Shown: positions 15,499 to 24,089 of the stretch, in pieces
Numbering within the stretch: the first letter of the stretch is position 1
Layout of the letters: every line of letters starts with the position of its first letter
NCBI GenBank assembly: GCA_964401455.1
Contig: CAYNYI010000024.1
Location: 1 to 30,447, forward strand
From: CAYNYI01 sp964401455
GTDB lineage: Bacteria; Fibrobacterota; OXYB2-FULL-49-7; CAYNYI01
Direction of reading: 5' to 3'
DNA length: 30,447 nucleotides
Program-made: the position numbers and the translations under genes
The notes under the pieces: model-generated
The model's database searches: none
The model's input: only the letters and a program-made list of their open reading frames with translations
Told to the model about the DNA's origin: nothing

Positions 15499-16721
15499 TT
15501 TTTCTCCCCGGTGAATTCATCGAAAATACCGGCCAGCTTTTCTGTAAGCCTTCGGCGGCTGAACGTCTCTATGAAACCCATATTTACCCGAGCGGGCAAT
15601 AGCTCTTTTCCTTCCGATTTATTTGATAAGCTTTTTTCTAAAAAATCTCCAAGCATTTCGGGGTCCTCACCGGCCATAATAAAAGACCTGCCGTATTTAT
15701 TCAGGATTTCTGAACATTCTTTTTTATACCTGACAGAAGCAAGAACCGGTTTTCCAAGTGCCATATACTCGAACATCTTCGCTGGAAGTATCTCGGATTT
15801 TTCGGTATTACCGCAGAGGAGAAGGAGAATATCCGATTTTTTCATAAGTTCTATACACCGCTCATGAGGCAAATAGCCTGGAAAATTCAATACGTCCTCA
15901 AGTTCAGGAAAATTTTCGACCCACTTTCTGTTGCCATTCGGACCTGCAATAGTAATTATTATTTTTCTTTTAAATTCCGGCTTTTTTCTGATGACCGTTT
16001 GAAGAGAATTCAAAAACATCAAAGGAGTGCTTTTTCGGGTGAAACGTCCGGAATATGTAATTTCTAATTTTTCAGACTCATTTTTGGAAAGTTCAGCATG
16101 CGCGGTTCCCATATCGTCCATATCATAACCATTGTGAACAAGATATGCCCTGCTGCAGCCTTTTTCCGTGAAGTTCCTTACGGCATCCTCTGTGACGGTT
16201 GTGAGGGCTGAACACTCTTCCAGTATTCCTGTTTCCATTTTCATCTGTTTTTTAACCGCTTCCCGTCTTTCAAAATCGGGGTCGGAGCTCCACTCATCTC
16301 TGAAATCGGCAATAAAAGGAATCCCGCTTGCTTCCGACGCTCTTCTTGCGGCTTCATGAATCGAATGCGGAGGAGAAGAAGAGAAAATAATGTCCGGCTT
16401 TTCTCTCTGCATAATATTTTTCAATTTTCTGGAGACCCGGCCGGACCAGAACGACTGCCTGTCAGGAATAAAAAGAAAGCGTAAAAGCTTGCGGATTTCT
16501 CCGGGAATAAAGACTCCGGGGTCGCTTATTCTGTATAATTTTGTCCCGGCCGGGATGTCTTTTATCAGAGAATTGTCATTGGAATATCCGGATTCCGGCC
16601 CACAAACAACAACAGGCATATAACCGAATTCCGGCAGATATTTTACAAACTTTAAAACCCGCTGGACACCGGGCCCGCCCGCAGGAGGAAAATAATAAGA
16701 AATTACAAGGACTTTTTTCAT
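15495..16721 (-). CDS. Family 4 glycosyltransferase (WcaI/WbuB-like)
   Basis: This 408-residue GT-B enzyme begins MKKVLVISYYFPPAGGPGVQ, the typical Gly-rich loop of a GT4 subgroup in LPS, capsule and exopolysaccharide clusters. It has FIADFRDEWSSDPDF near residue 145 and the donor-site segment ILPAKMFEYMALGKPVLASV near 330. No transmembrane segment is seen, and it probably works at the inner-membrane surface. It overlaps the neighbouring glycosyltransferase genes by 4 bases at each end. Donor sugar unknown. Confidence 0.88.
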   Translation of the reverse strand: MKKVLVISYYFPPAGGPGVQRVLKFVKYLPEFGYMPVVVCGPESGYSNDNSLIKDIPAGTKLYRISDPGVFIPGEIRKLLRFLFIPDRQSFWSGRVSRKLKNIMQREKPDIIFSSSPPHSIHEAARRASEASGIPFIADFRDEWSSDPDFERREAVKKQMKMETGILEECSALTTVTEDAVRNFTEKGCSRAYLVHNGYDMDDMGTAHAELSKNESEKLEITYSGRFTRKSTPLMFLNSLQTVIRKKPEFKRKIIITIAGPNGNRKWVENFPELEDVLNFPGYLPHERCIELMKKSDILLLLCGNTEKSEILPAKMFEYMALGKPVLASVRYKKECSEILNKYGRSFIMAGEDPEMLGDFLEKSLSNKSEGKELLPARVNMGFIETFSRRRLTEKLAGIFDEFTGEKK

Positions 16722-17896
16722 AAACTCTGATATGCGGACAATAGTTTTTCGAATTGGTTTTCCCAGTTTAATTCTTCCGTGAACGCCAGCCTTGAAGCCT
16801 CCGACATCTCTTTCATTTTTTCCGGATCGTTGTAAAGAGTGTTTATTTTTTCCGCTGCTTTTTGCGGGGAAGCTTCCTGAATAGAATAACCGAAACCGTA
16901 TTTATCAAAAAACCTGTCGGAAGAAAGATTTTTAAGACCTATAACCGGGAGCCCGAAAGCCAGGTAATCAAAAAATTTATTAGCGATACCTGACTGCGCG
17001 TTCATTGATGTGCGGAAATCAATGCCTATAGACGCTGTTTTTAAATGCAGAGACATCTCTTTATATGGTAAAAATCCGGTCACTTCCACTCTGTTTTTTA
17101 ATTCATTGTAATTTTTATGGGACTTTAAATATTCAGACTCTGCCGGGGGGATGTCGCCGATTATCTTAAACCTGATTTCAGGACGGGACAAGAGAACGGT
17201 CTCAAGAAAAAGTTTCAACCCGCGGTCAAATTTCATACTGCCTTCATGTACTACCGTAAAGGGGGCTTCTTTTTTTTCTTTACTTTCCCCGCCAGAAGTT
17301 CCGAGTATCTTATCAGACTGACTGTTCATAACGGTAAAAACATTGTCGGCTCCAAGGGTCTTGAAATAATCGGAAATAAAAGGACTCACGGTAATTACGG
17401 CATCGGCTGTACTTATGATCTTGTTTTCAAAGTCAATATATTCAGGAAGACGGTGAGTTTTGGACGGATCTTCTCTGTATTGAAAAAGATACATCTCGTG
17501 AAAATCAAAGATAATCTTTTTCTCCGGCCTTTTTCTCTTTAACTCGGCCGCGGCCTTAATGCAGACTTCATCTTCATGAAAATGATAAACTTCCGCATCG
17601 GCTTCCATGAGAGCGGCAACCAGGCTTTTCACCGCCGTTTTGCGACGGAGTCCGAATTGTTTCGGGACTTTTCTTTTATATGAATAAGGAATAAATTTTA
17701 TTCCCTCATAAACAAAATCCTTTGGAAAACCGGAAAGCGGAATCTCCTTTCTTCGGCCGATAGAAGAAGAATTCAATTGCGGGACCGCGAGCATGAGTTG
17801 ATACAACCCGTTTTCCCTCAGGCTTTGGAGCTCCTTATAAAAGACCCTGCCGTCAAGAGGAGGGTGTTTGAAGATTACATGGCAGATTTTTTTCAT
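16718..17896 (-). CDS. Family 4 glycosyltransferase, first gene of the operon
   Basis: This 392-residue GT-B enzyme has the acceptor-side motif KIIFDFHEMYLFQYREDPS, then DAVITVSPFISDYFKTLGA, a donor-domain start VVHEGSMKFDRGLKLFLETV and a C-terminal GIANKFFDYLAFGLPVIGL in the position of the EX7E motif. Its start is the only ATG in the right place, but no Shine-Dalgarno sequence is evident. The gene heads the minus-strand operon, is divergent from 18002, and overlaps the next glycosyltransferase by 4 bases. Substrate unknown. Confidence 0.85.
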   Translation of the reverse strand: MKKICHVIFKHPPLDGRVFYKELQSLRENGLYQLMLAVPQLNSSSIGRRKEIPLSGFPKDFVYEGIKFIPYSYKRKVPKQFGLRRKTAVKSLVAALMEADAEVYHFHEDEVCIKAAAELKRKRPEKKIIFDFHEMYLFQYREDPSKTHRLPEYIDFENKIISTADAVITVSPFISDYFKTLGADNVFTVMNSQSDKILGTSGGESKEKKEAPFTVVHEGSMKFDRGLKLFLETVLLSRPEIRFKIIGDIPPAESEYLKSHKNYNELKNRVEVTGFLPYKEMSLHLKTASIGIDFRTSMNAQSGIANKFFDYLAFGLPVIGLKNLSSDRFFDKYGFGYSIQEASPQKAAEKINTLYNDPEKMKEMSEASRLAFTEELNWENQFEKLLSAYQSL

Positions 17897-18001
17897 GGCA
17901 AATAATATAACTTATAAAAAACGGAAAACCGAAGAGTATCAGAGAGCTTGACACATTTTAAAAACACAGACAGACGATATTTATTATCTTAACGATAAAT
18001 T

Positions 18002-19099
18002 ATGAAAATCGCATTTTTCCAGAATTCTTTCTGCACCAGAGCCGTAAAACAAGCCACCGCATTAAAAAATGCGGGAATCGAAGTCTATGGAATAACCTCT
18101 GACACAGATCTCTCCAGAGAGACCCATTCCTCATTGCTGAAAAATGCTTTCAAAGACATTACATACGGAATAAAAGATACAAAAAGCCTTATCAGAATAC
18201 TGAAGAAAGAGGGCATTGACCTGATCCACTGCCATAATTTCCCCGACACACAATGTTTTCTGGCTATAAATTGCAAGAACTCCATACCCGGACTGAAAGT
18301 TATACACGACATTCATGATCACGGAACTCTTCAGTACATAAATCTTGACGAACAGCAAAAAAAAGAGGAAGATTTCTGCCAAAAATATGCTGACGGGTTT
18401 GTCTTTGTTTCTAAAGAAGCCGGAGAGGCAATTAAACATAACCCAGAATCCCCTTCCGTAATCATCTATAGCAAACCAAATAAAAATACCGTTAATTTTT
18501 CTGTTGCCGGCCTCAAAATGAGATCGTTATTAAAAAAAATAAGAAGGGGGAAAAGTCTCAGACTGGTTTACCAGGGTGGAATGCACTCTTCGCCGGGACA
18601 CCATAGAAACTATATCCCTTATTTTAAGGAGGCGCTTAGCCGGGGGCATAGACTGGACATCTATTCTTCAACTATATATAACATGAAAAGCGACAGCCAT
18701 AAGAAAATTTACTATGACTATAAAGCTCTCAATCCGGAAAAAATCAGGATTTATACCCCGCTCCCGCTAAAAAAACTCTACAAAAAAATGCCTTATTACG
18801 ACGCCGGGCTGTCAGTTCTCGCGGCAGAGGCCGCTCCCTATCAGAAATTCACAATTCCGAATAAAATATTCGAATATGCCGCCTGCGGTCTTCCCTCAAT
18901 TGTAAATCCTGAAGCCGAAGCGACAGCTTCATATATCTGTAAGCACAAGTCCGGTCTCATTCTTAAAGGATGGGAAAATGTTCACACCCGGCAAATTGAA
19001 ACTGCCGAAAAAAACATTTTGGGGTCCTACAATAATTTTTTCATGGAAAATGATACAGCCGAAGTAATCAGGTTTTATAAAAGGGTTTTAGGAAAGTGA
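18002..19099 (+). CDS. Family 4-like glycosyltransferase
   Basis: This 365-residue protein has the GT4 layout: MKIAFFQNSFCTRAVKQATA at the N-terminus, LIHCHNFPDTQCFL and VIHDIHDHGTLQY near 75-110, FVFVSKEAGEAI near 135, SLRLVYQGGMHSSPGHHRNY at about 182-200 and the donor motif KFTIPNKIFEYAACGLPSIV near 283. Its TGA overlaps a GTG (GTGA, 19096-19099) that would start the methyltransferase reading frame, so the three plus-strand genes 18002-20324 look like one coupled cassette. The upstream TTGACA at 17948 has no matching -10 at normal spacing. It is divergent from the minus-strand operon. Acceptor and donor unknown. Confidence 0.8.
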   Translation: MKIAFFQNSFCTRAVKQATALKNAGIEVYGITSDTDLSRETHSSLLKNAFKDITYGIKDTKSLIRILKKEGIDLIHCHNFPDTQCFLAINCKNSIPGLKVIHDIHDHGTLQYINLDEQQKKEEDFCQKYADGFVFVSKEAGEAIKHNPESPSVIIYSKPNKNTVNFSVAGLKMRSLLKKIRRGKSLRLVYQGGMHSSPGHHRNYIPYFKEALSRGHRLDIYSSTIYNMKSDSHKKIYYDYKALNPEKIRIYTPLPLKKLYKKMPYYDAGLSVLAAEAAPYQKFTIPNKIFEYAACGLPSIVNPEAEATASYICKHKSGLILKGWENVHTRQIETAEKNILGSYNNFFMENDTAEVIRFYKRVLGK

Positions 19100-19704
19100 A
19101 AAAATCATCTGAAAAATGGCGCGGTGTACCGAATTCAGAAAAAAAAAGAGCTCGACAGAGATTATTATGAAAAAAAATACGACTCGCCCTATCCTGTCGA
19201 CAATCTCATGCCGGTTTATTATTCCGTGTTGGGACATCTGAACTCAATCAACGGAAAAAATTTAAATATCCTTGATATCGGGTGCGGAATGGGAAACCTG
19301 GCGTCTTTGCTGAAAAAATACGGATATAGTCATTACAAAGGTTTCGATATAAGCTCTACGGGTATCGCAAAAGCAAAGGCAGATATTCCGGAATGGAAAG
19401 AAAATTTTTTCATACACAGCTGCTATGAGCTTAAGAAAAGACAATATGACTATGATGCTTCTATAGCCTGCGAAGTCCTTGAACATGTGGACGACTTTAA
19501 ATTGATAGACCAAATAAAAAAAGGCTCCTATTTTATCGGCTCTGTTCCCAATTACTGGGCCTCCGGTAACGAACACATGCGCATATATAAAAATAATCTT
19601 AGTATAAAATTACGTTTTTCACACGCTTGAAAATTATTTATTTTCAAAGACATCATCTAAATTCAAAAAGATTCATTACAACGTTTATTTCGATAAAAAA
19701 ATGA
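19096..19704 (+). pseudogene. SAM-dependent methyltransferase, broken by two compensating frameshifts
   Basis: The main open part (19124-19630) encodes a class I methyltransferase: LNILDIGCGMGNLASLL (SAM-binding motif I), KGFDISSTGIAKAKA, ASIACEVLEHVDDFKL and VPNYWASGNEHMRIYK. Its ends lie in another frame. GTG at 19096, overlapping the upstream TGA, gives VKKSSEKWRGVPNSEKK, which joins the main frame only if the A9 run (19139-19147) loses one A. At the other end, one base is missing near 19613-19627. The shifted frame reads LKIIYFQRHHLNSKRFITTF and ends at TGA 19702-19704, overlapping the next ATG by 4 bases. The restored protein is 202 aa. Decay, phase variation at the A-run or sequence errors could explain it. 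It would methylate a sugar or lipid-linked glycan. Confidence 0.7.
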
Positions 19705-20324
19705 ATGTTTTTATACTGAATTGCGGACGGTGCGGATCGAAAACTTTTATCGAGTCCTGCAGGCATATCGAAAACTTTTCCTGCGGACATGAGTAAAAAA
19801 GAGGAAAAACCGGCGAAGAGCGGATTTCTTACCCTGAAAACCACATAGAAGCCGACAACAGGCTTTCATGGTTTTTGGGTAAACTAGAAGCCAAATACAA
19901 AAAAGACGCCTTTTATGTACACCTTATACGAAACCGGACAAAAACAGCAGAGAGTTTTTTAAAAAGAGCTCCGCACGGTATTATAAGAGCTTTTCACAGA
20001 CAGATAATATCTTCAAACAATTCCTTTGAAATAGATTTGAATACCGCCTTAGACTACTATGATACAGTTAATACCAATATCAAACTGTTTCTTAAAGACA
20101 AACCTCGAAAAATGGAATTCAGAGTTGAAAGTGCGGTGGAAAATTTAAAAAAATTCTGGACAGAAATCGGAGCGGAAGGTAATCAGGAAAAGGCAATCCG
20201 CGAATGGAGTATCAAATATAACAAATCAGAAAGCCCGGAACAGATGAAAAAGAGAAAGCGAGAAGCTCCGGGCAGGCTGCGGAGATTTCTTTCAGCCCTT
20301 AAACCTTCCGGGAAAAAAACCTGA
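19701..20324 (+). pseudogene. Sulfotransferase-like protein with an in-frame stop codon
   Basis: From ATG 19701 the frame reads MNVFILNCGRCGSKTFIESC, with the 5'-phosphosulfate-binding loop of PAPS-dependent sulfotransferases, then stops at TAA 19794-19796 (codon 32) after SCGHE. The same frame continues without a shift: ISYPENHIEADNRLSWFLGK, AFYVHLIRNRTKTAESFLKR, TALDYYDTVNTNIKLFLKDK and FWTEIGAEGNQEKAIREWSI, and ends at 20324. I recall homologues with GHES(R/K) at the stop position, so a Ser codon (TCA) has probably become TAA. A short product from TTG 19875 (149 aa) would lack the phosphosulfate loop and should be inactive. It would sulfate a surface glycan made by the neighbouring enzymes. 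Its 3' end overlaps the convergent GT2 gene by 33 bases. Confidence 0.7.
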
Positions 20325-21905
20325 CAATTTTTTTATTATTGCCTTCCTTTCTCCGTAAAATCGCCGCATCCTTTTTTTTAGCCTCAAAGTATGTCTCAAT
20401 CTTTTAAGGACTTTCCAATATCGAATAATTGTCGACGATTTGTCATCTTCTTCTGCCTGTATGTCAATCCCGTTTTTTATGCGGAAAAGAATTCTATCCG
20501 CGCTTTCAGGATTTATTTGCAGGCAACACATCTTTCTACCGCTTTCTATCGGGATATTAAGAAGAGGTATTCCCGAAAGCGCAGCAAGTAGCGACAAATT
20601 AAGACTGCGGAAAAAACCGGAATAAAAAACATAGCCTTTGTCTGTAAAAAAACTGATAATGTTTCTATGAAATAAAATCGATTCATGGTCTGCGAAATGA
20701 GTTGTCGCACCGGGCTTTTCATTCAGAATAATCTTATTTCCGGAAAGTGACAGGGCAACAGGCAAACTTGATGAATTAAGGATTCCGGCTGCATACCCCG
20801 ATTCTAAAAACTCCGTTATGATTCTTTTAAAATCAAAGCTTTCAGCATCATGCGAGTCTGAAAGAGACATAACAAGATGATTGCTGAACTCATTCTTGAA
20901 ATTCCAGAAACCGGGCGTCTTGTATGACTCCTTTTTAATAATAACATTTCCTGCGGCGGCTTTTCCTAAAATATCAGGATTGCTCCTGCACGGAAAATTA
21001 AGAAAAACCCGCCCGCCGGGGCAATCACGGTTCAAATTCTCAATTAACTTAATAATATTATCCGCGTTTTTTTCCGGTGCCTTACAATTTATAACAAGAT
21101 CGGTGTTTATAAGTTTTTTTACCGTTTTTTCTTTGAGAAGCCTAAAGGCCTTATAGTCATTTCCGAGAAAATCCCGCACATCTCCGGAAAAAGCTTTATA
21201 ACTCTTAGTCTCTTTGTAAAAATGCCTGAAGAAAAAACGATTCGACACATTGGCCCCGTGATGAAGACAAATTACTTCCCGGTGAAACTCAGGAAAAAAA
21301 TCATCAATGAGGGCTATTTCGTCTTTGAGTCCCGCTTTTAAAACATTTTCAAGAAAAAAATTATCATTACCTGATTTATGCCATCCGGTAATAAAACCTC
21401 CCGCCTTTTCCCAGACTTCTCTGGAAAAACCGAAAGTCGTTCCGCATGCCAGCAATCTCGGATCATCTTCGGGCTTTTTAAAGAGCCACATACTCTCATC
21501 GGCGACATTCGCAAAAAGAGAGGCATTTGCTCCGGAGAACTTTTTACCGGTCTTCAGAAGTATATAAATATGGACCGATATTCTTGAGGGAGAAGTGTAA
21601 TCGTCGCTACCGTTCAAGGCATAAAAATCGGTCTCCGGTGAATTTCTAATTCCGTAATTAAGCTTGTCCCCGATCCAGACCCTGGGGGTACGCATATAAA
21701 CAAGACGGTCATCATTAAATCCGTTTATCAAATCTTCAGTTTCATCATCGCCATCGTCCAGGACAAGAACATTAAACCTTCCAGGATAATCCTGATTCAG
21801 AAAAGATCTTATTGTCAATTCGAGAAGATCGCGCCGGTTATATGTCGGCACAATGATTGATACAAAAGGCAGATCACCGCTGCGGGCCTTTAAAAAATCA
21901 ATCAT
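20292..21905 (-). CDS. Family 2 glycosyltransferase with a long extra C-terminal domain
   Basis: Residues 10-230 form a GT-A domain: VSIIVPTYNRRDLLELTIRS, VLVLDDGDDETEDLI, the metal-site variant YALNGSDDYTSPSRI, and FGFSREVWEKAGGF. Residues about 255-510 are a second alpha/beta domain with FYSGFFRSLNLSLLAALSGI, which resembles the donor half of a GT-B enzyme, but its catalytic motifs are poorly preserved. The ATG at 21905 is chosen because AGGAG stands 4 bases before it. An in-frame ATG at 21926 would add 7 residues and lacks a ribosome site. Length is 537 aa. It lies beside further glycosyltransferases and is convergent with the damaged sulfotransferase. Whether the C-terminal domain is active is unclear. 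Confidence 0.75.
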   Translation of the reverse strand: MIDFLKARSGDLPFVSIIVPTYNRRDLLELTIRSFLNQDYPGRFNVLVLDDGDDETEDLINGFNDDRLVYMRTPRVWIGDKLNYGIRNSPETDFYALNGSDDYTSPSRISVHIYILLKTGKKFSGANASLFANVADESMWLFKKPEDDPRLLACGTTFGFSREVWEKAGGFITGWHKSGNDNFFLENVLKAGLKDEIALIDDFFPEFHREVICLHHGANVSNRFFFRHFYKETKSYKAFSGDVRDFLGNDYKAFRLLKEKTVKKLINTDLVINCKAPEKNADNIIKLIENLNRDCPGGRVFLNFPCRSNPDILGKAAAGNVIIKKESYKTPGFWNFKNEFSNHLVMSLSDSHDAESFDFKRIITEFLESGYAAGILNSSSLPVALSLSGNKIILNEKPGATTHFADHESILFHRNIISFFTDKGYVFYSGFFRSLNLSLLAALSGIPLLNIPIESGRKMCCLQINPESADRILFRIKNGIDIQAEEDDKSSTIIRYWKVLKRLRHTLRLKKRMRRFYGERKAIIKKLSGFFPGRFKG

Positions 21906-22049
21906 TTCACTCCTGTCTACCGGCATAATTTTTTGATAAATCTCTTTCTATTTGATTTATAAGCTCCGTCATTCTGTTTTTTTTTAAAAAGTCATTGCCT
22001 ATTATTTTTTCTTAATAATGCCTGTAAATGAGATGACATATATGTTTCA
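21906..22049 (-). other. Possible gene remnant between two glycosyltransferases
   Basis: On the minus strand the spacer contains coding-like fragments in two frames. One is the short peptide MSSHLQALLRKNNRQ, ending in TGA. The other is a frame reading NDFLKKNRMTELINQIERDL, then SKNYAGRQE and a TGA one base before the GT2 ATG (TGAAATG). Their charged, helical character and the stop/start proximity suggest the tail of an eroded gene, but no family can be named and both pieces are short. Confidence 0.25.
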
Positions 22050-23060
22050 CTATAACCTTTCTGTAAGAATTGCCTCTATTTTATCTACCCTTGACCGCCA
22101 GGAGTGACTTTCGGCAAATGTGTCTTTTATATTATTAAAAAAGCGGCTATAGAGGTTTTCATCTTCAACCAGACTTTTTACCGAAGAAATAATATCTTCT
22201 ACAGTTTCACAAGCTTTGCCATAACCGTTCTCATTTACGAATTTTTTCTGTTCTTTACATGAAGTACAGACCACCGGAAGCCCAAAAGACAAATATTCGG
22301 GCAGTTTAACAGGAAAAGCTATATGATTATAATAATTATCCGTTTTTCTTGGTATTAAAGCAACAGAAGCTTTTTCATAATATTTACTTATCCCAGAGAA
22401 ATCGGAACTTGCAAATAATACCTTATCCTTATCCAGTTCCTCTATACGCTTTTTCTCCGAACCTTCAAGTTCGGATTTCCGGCATATTATTATCATCCTG
22501 AACTTTTCAATATTTTTCAGCTGATCGAATATTTTCAGGATTATATCATAACCGAAACGATCGTTAAGACCGCCCACATATATCAATGCCTTCTTTTCAT
22601 ATCCTGATGCGGAAGGTAAATTATGTGTAAAAGCTCCGGGAGGCAAGATTTCTTTCCGTACCTTAAGACTTATCTCATCGGAAAAACTTTCTGTCGGGAA
22701 AAAGACGGTATCACAATATTTATCGTATATTTTAAGGTCTTTTTCATATTTCTTCAGAAACTTTTCTTTACCGCACCTGAGCATTCTCGGAGACCATATT
22801 CCAAATTTCCAGCAGGCATCCCTGTAAAAAACACCGAGCGGCACTTTCGCTTTTTTCAATGCCCGGTAAAATTTATGGTCACCTTTTTTAAGGGGATATG
22901 TCCCCGGCTCGGAATAACAGTAGCGATAATCCGATAAATCTGTCTCTTTTGTAAATCTTTTCAGCTCTGATTCATAATCTTCAAAAAAACCGGGAGATAG
23001 TACGTCTGTTTTTCCGAGATACTTTTCTTTAAATGCCCTGACAATAGATGAAGCCCTCAC
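22050..23060 (-). CDS. Family 4-like glycosyltransferase with missing standard start
   Basis: From GTG 23060 this gives 336 residues with the GT-B donor part: KKALIYVGGLNDRFGYDIIL (about 177), FRMIIICRKSELEG, ASVALIPRKTDNYYNHIAFP and VKLPEYLSFGLPVVCTSCKE. The reading frame stays open upstream to a TAA at 23157-23159. It encodes what looks like the true N-terminus, KRVLLHIPFDFTHPDSGSKV, whose beta-strand and glycine loop are expected in this family. That stretch has no ATG, GTG or TTG; the only plausible signals are GGAG at 23140-23143 and an ATC (23130-23132) or ATA (23127-23129) codon. The gene is therefore either initiated at a rare codon, truncated by loss of its start, or misread here. 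Acceptor unknown. Confidence 0.75.
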   Translation of the reverse strand: MRASSIVRAFKEKYLGKTDVLSPGFFEDYESELKRFTKETDLSDYRYCYSEPGTYPLKKGDHKFYRALKKAKVPLGVFYRDACWKFGIWSPRMLRCGKEKFLKKYEKDLKIYDKYCDTVFFPTESFSDEISLKVRKEILPPGAFTHNLPSASGYEKKALIYVGGLNDRFGYDIILKIFDQLKNIEKFRMIIICRKSELEGSEKKRIEELDKDKVLFASSDFSGISKYYEKASVALIPRKTDNYYNHIAFPVKLPEYLSFGLPVVCTSCKEQKKFVNENGYGKACETVEDIISSVKSLVEDENLYSRFFNNIKDTFAESHSWRSRVDKIEAILTERL

Positions 23061-23178
23061 CTTTGATCCGGAATCAGGGTGCGTAAAATCAAAGGGAATA
23101 TGAAGAAGAACCCGTTTTTCAGTATCTATGATGTCCCGACTCCGGAAAGTATTTAATTATATTTGCTGTTCAGATAAA

Positions 23179-23184
23179 TATAAT
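23179..23184 (+). promoter_or_regulatory. Consensus -10 box ahead of the 23203 gene
   Basis: A perfect TATAAT (23179-23184) lies 18 bases before the ATG. No good -35 is present at 16-18 bases upstream, and the region is A/T-rich, so this is only a candidate. Confidence 0.3.
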
Positions 23185-23202
23185 TTTTAAATCAGCATTT
23201 CT

Positions 23203-24087
23203 ATGAGAAAAAAGAAAATCCTTCTTACGGGCGTCAAAACCTGGATAAACCTTATCGCCGACAATCTTGACTCAATAAGAGCCAAAACAATTGTCAACCG
23301 AAAATGGAACAACTTCAGTAATTTCAAGAAATTCAAAAAAGCCTTCGGCTATAAAATCATCCATTATTTCTGGGCATGTAAAAACCCGCAAGAACTTCGG
23401 ATGTTTAAAAAGCTGGGCAAAAAAATAATAAATTACTATATAGGAAGCGATGTCTGCCTTGAGGCTCAAAAAGACCCGGAAAACGCCCGTCTCTGCGCCT
23501 CAATCTGCGATAAAACAATTTGTGATTCCCCGAACCTTCAAAAAGAGCTTGCTTCAATCGGAATAGAATCCGAAGTGATTCAAAATCCGGTCCCAAACCT
23601 GGTTTACGGCAATGAGCCTTTTCCGGAAGAGAATTGTGTTTTGGGCTATGTGAGTTCTATAAATGAAAATTTCTACTGTGTTGATGAAATCGAAAAAATC
23701 GCTTCTCTCTGCCCGGACTGGAAGTTCCTGATCGTACACCATGACGGCACAGGAAGAAAGCCCCCCCCGAATCTCGAATATCTCGGCTTTCAGAATCATG
23801 ACGATATGACCCGTCTTTTAAACAAGTCCCGGATATATTTACGGTTCACAAAACATGACGCAACAGGAAAACTCGGCCTGGAAGCCATGGCGCTCGGGAG
23901 ATATGTTGTCAGGAATATGAAATGGGACCATACCGTTTTTGCGGACAGCCCGGAAAAAGCAGCCCGGGAAATTGAAAAGCTTAAAAATATAGAAGAATTG
24001 AATTTACCCGGACAAAACTATGTCAAAAAAGAATGGGATCATAAAATTACTTATGGAAGGTTCCGCAGGCTTTATGAGGAAATCTGA
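23203..24087 (+). CDS. Glycosyltransferase-like protein (GT-B fold)
   Basis: This 294-residue protein is shorter than most GT4 enzymes (350-400). It begins MRKKKILLTGVKTWINLIAD, has KKIINYYIGSDVCLEAQKDP and ICDKTICDSPNLQKELAS in the N-terminal half, then a donor-type half with VLGYVSSINENFYCVDEIEK, YLGFQNHDDMTRLLNKSRIY and the ending motif KLGLEAMALGRYVVRN, which matches the EX7E-like segment. It stands alone on the plus strand between minus-strand glycosyltransferases, and its stop is 2 bases from that of the convergent GT2 gene. The role is probably sugar transfer to a surface glycan; the substrate is unknown. Confidence 0.7.
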   Translation: MRKKKILLTGVKTWINLIADNLDSIRAKTIVNRKWNNFSNFKKFKKAFGYKIIHYFWACKNPQELRMFKKLGKKIINYYIGSDVCLEAQKDPENARLCASICDKTICDSPNLQKELASIGIESEVIQNPVPNLVYGNEPFPEENCVLGYVSSINENFYCVDEIEKIASLCPDWKFLIVHHDGTGRKPPPNLEYLGFQNHDDMTRLLNKSRIYLRFTKHDATGKLGLEAMALGRYVVRNMKWDHTVFADSPEKAAREIEKLKNIEELNLPGQNYVKKEWDHKITYGRFRRLYEEI

Positions 24088-24089
24088 AT

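Noticed and set aside
17948..17990. TTGACA upstream of the 18002 gene as a full promoter
   Set aside because: No acceptable -10 box occurs 15-19 bases downstream; the nearest A/T-rich candidates are 24 or more bases away.
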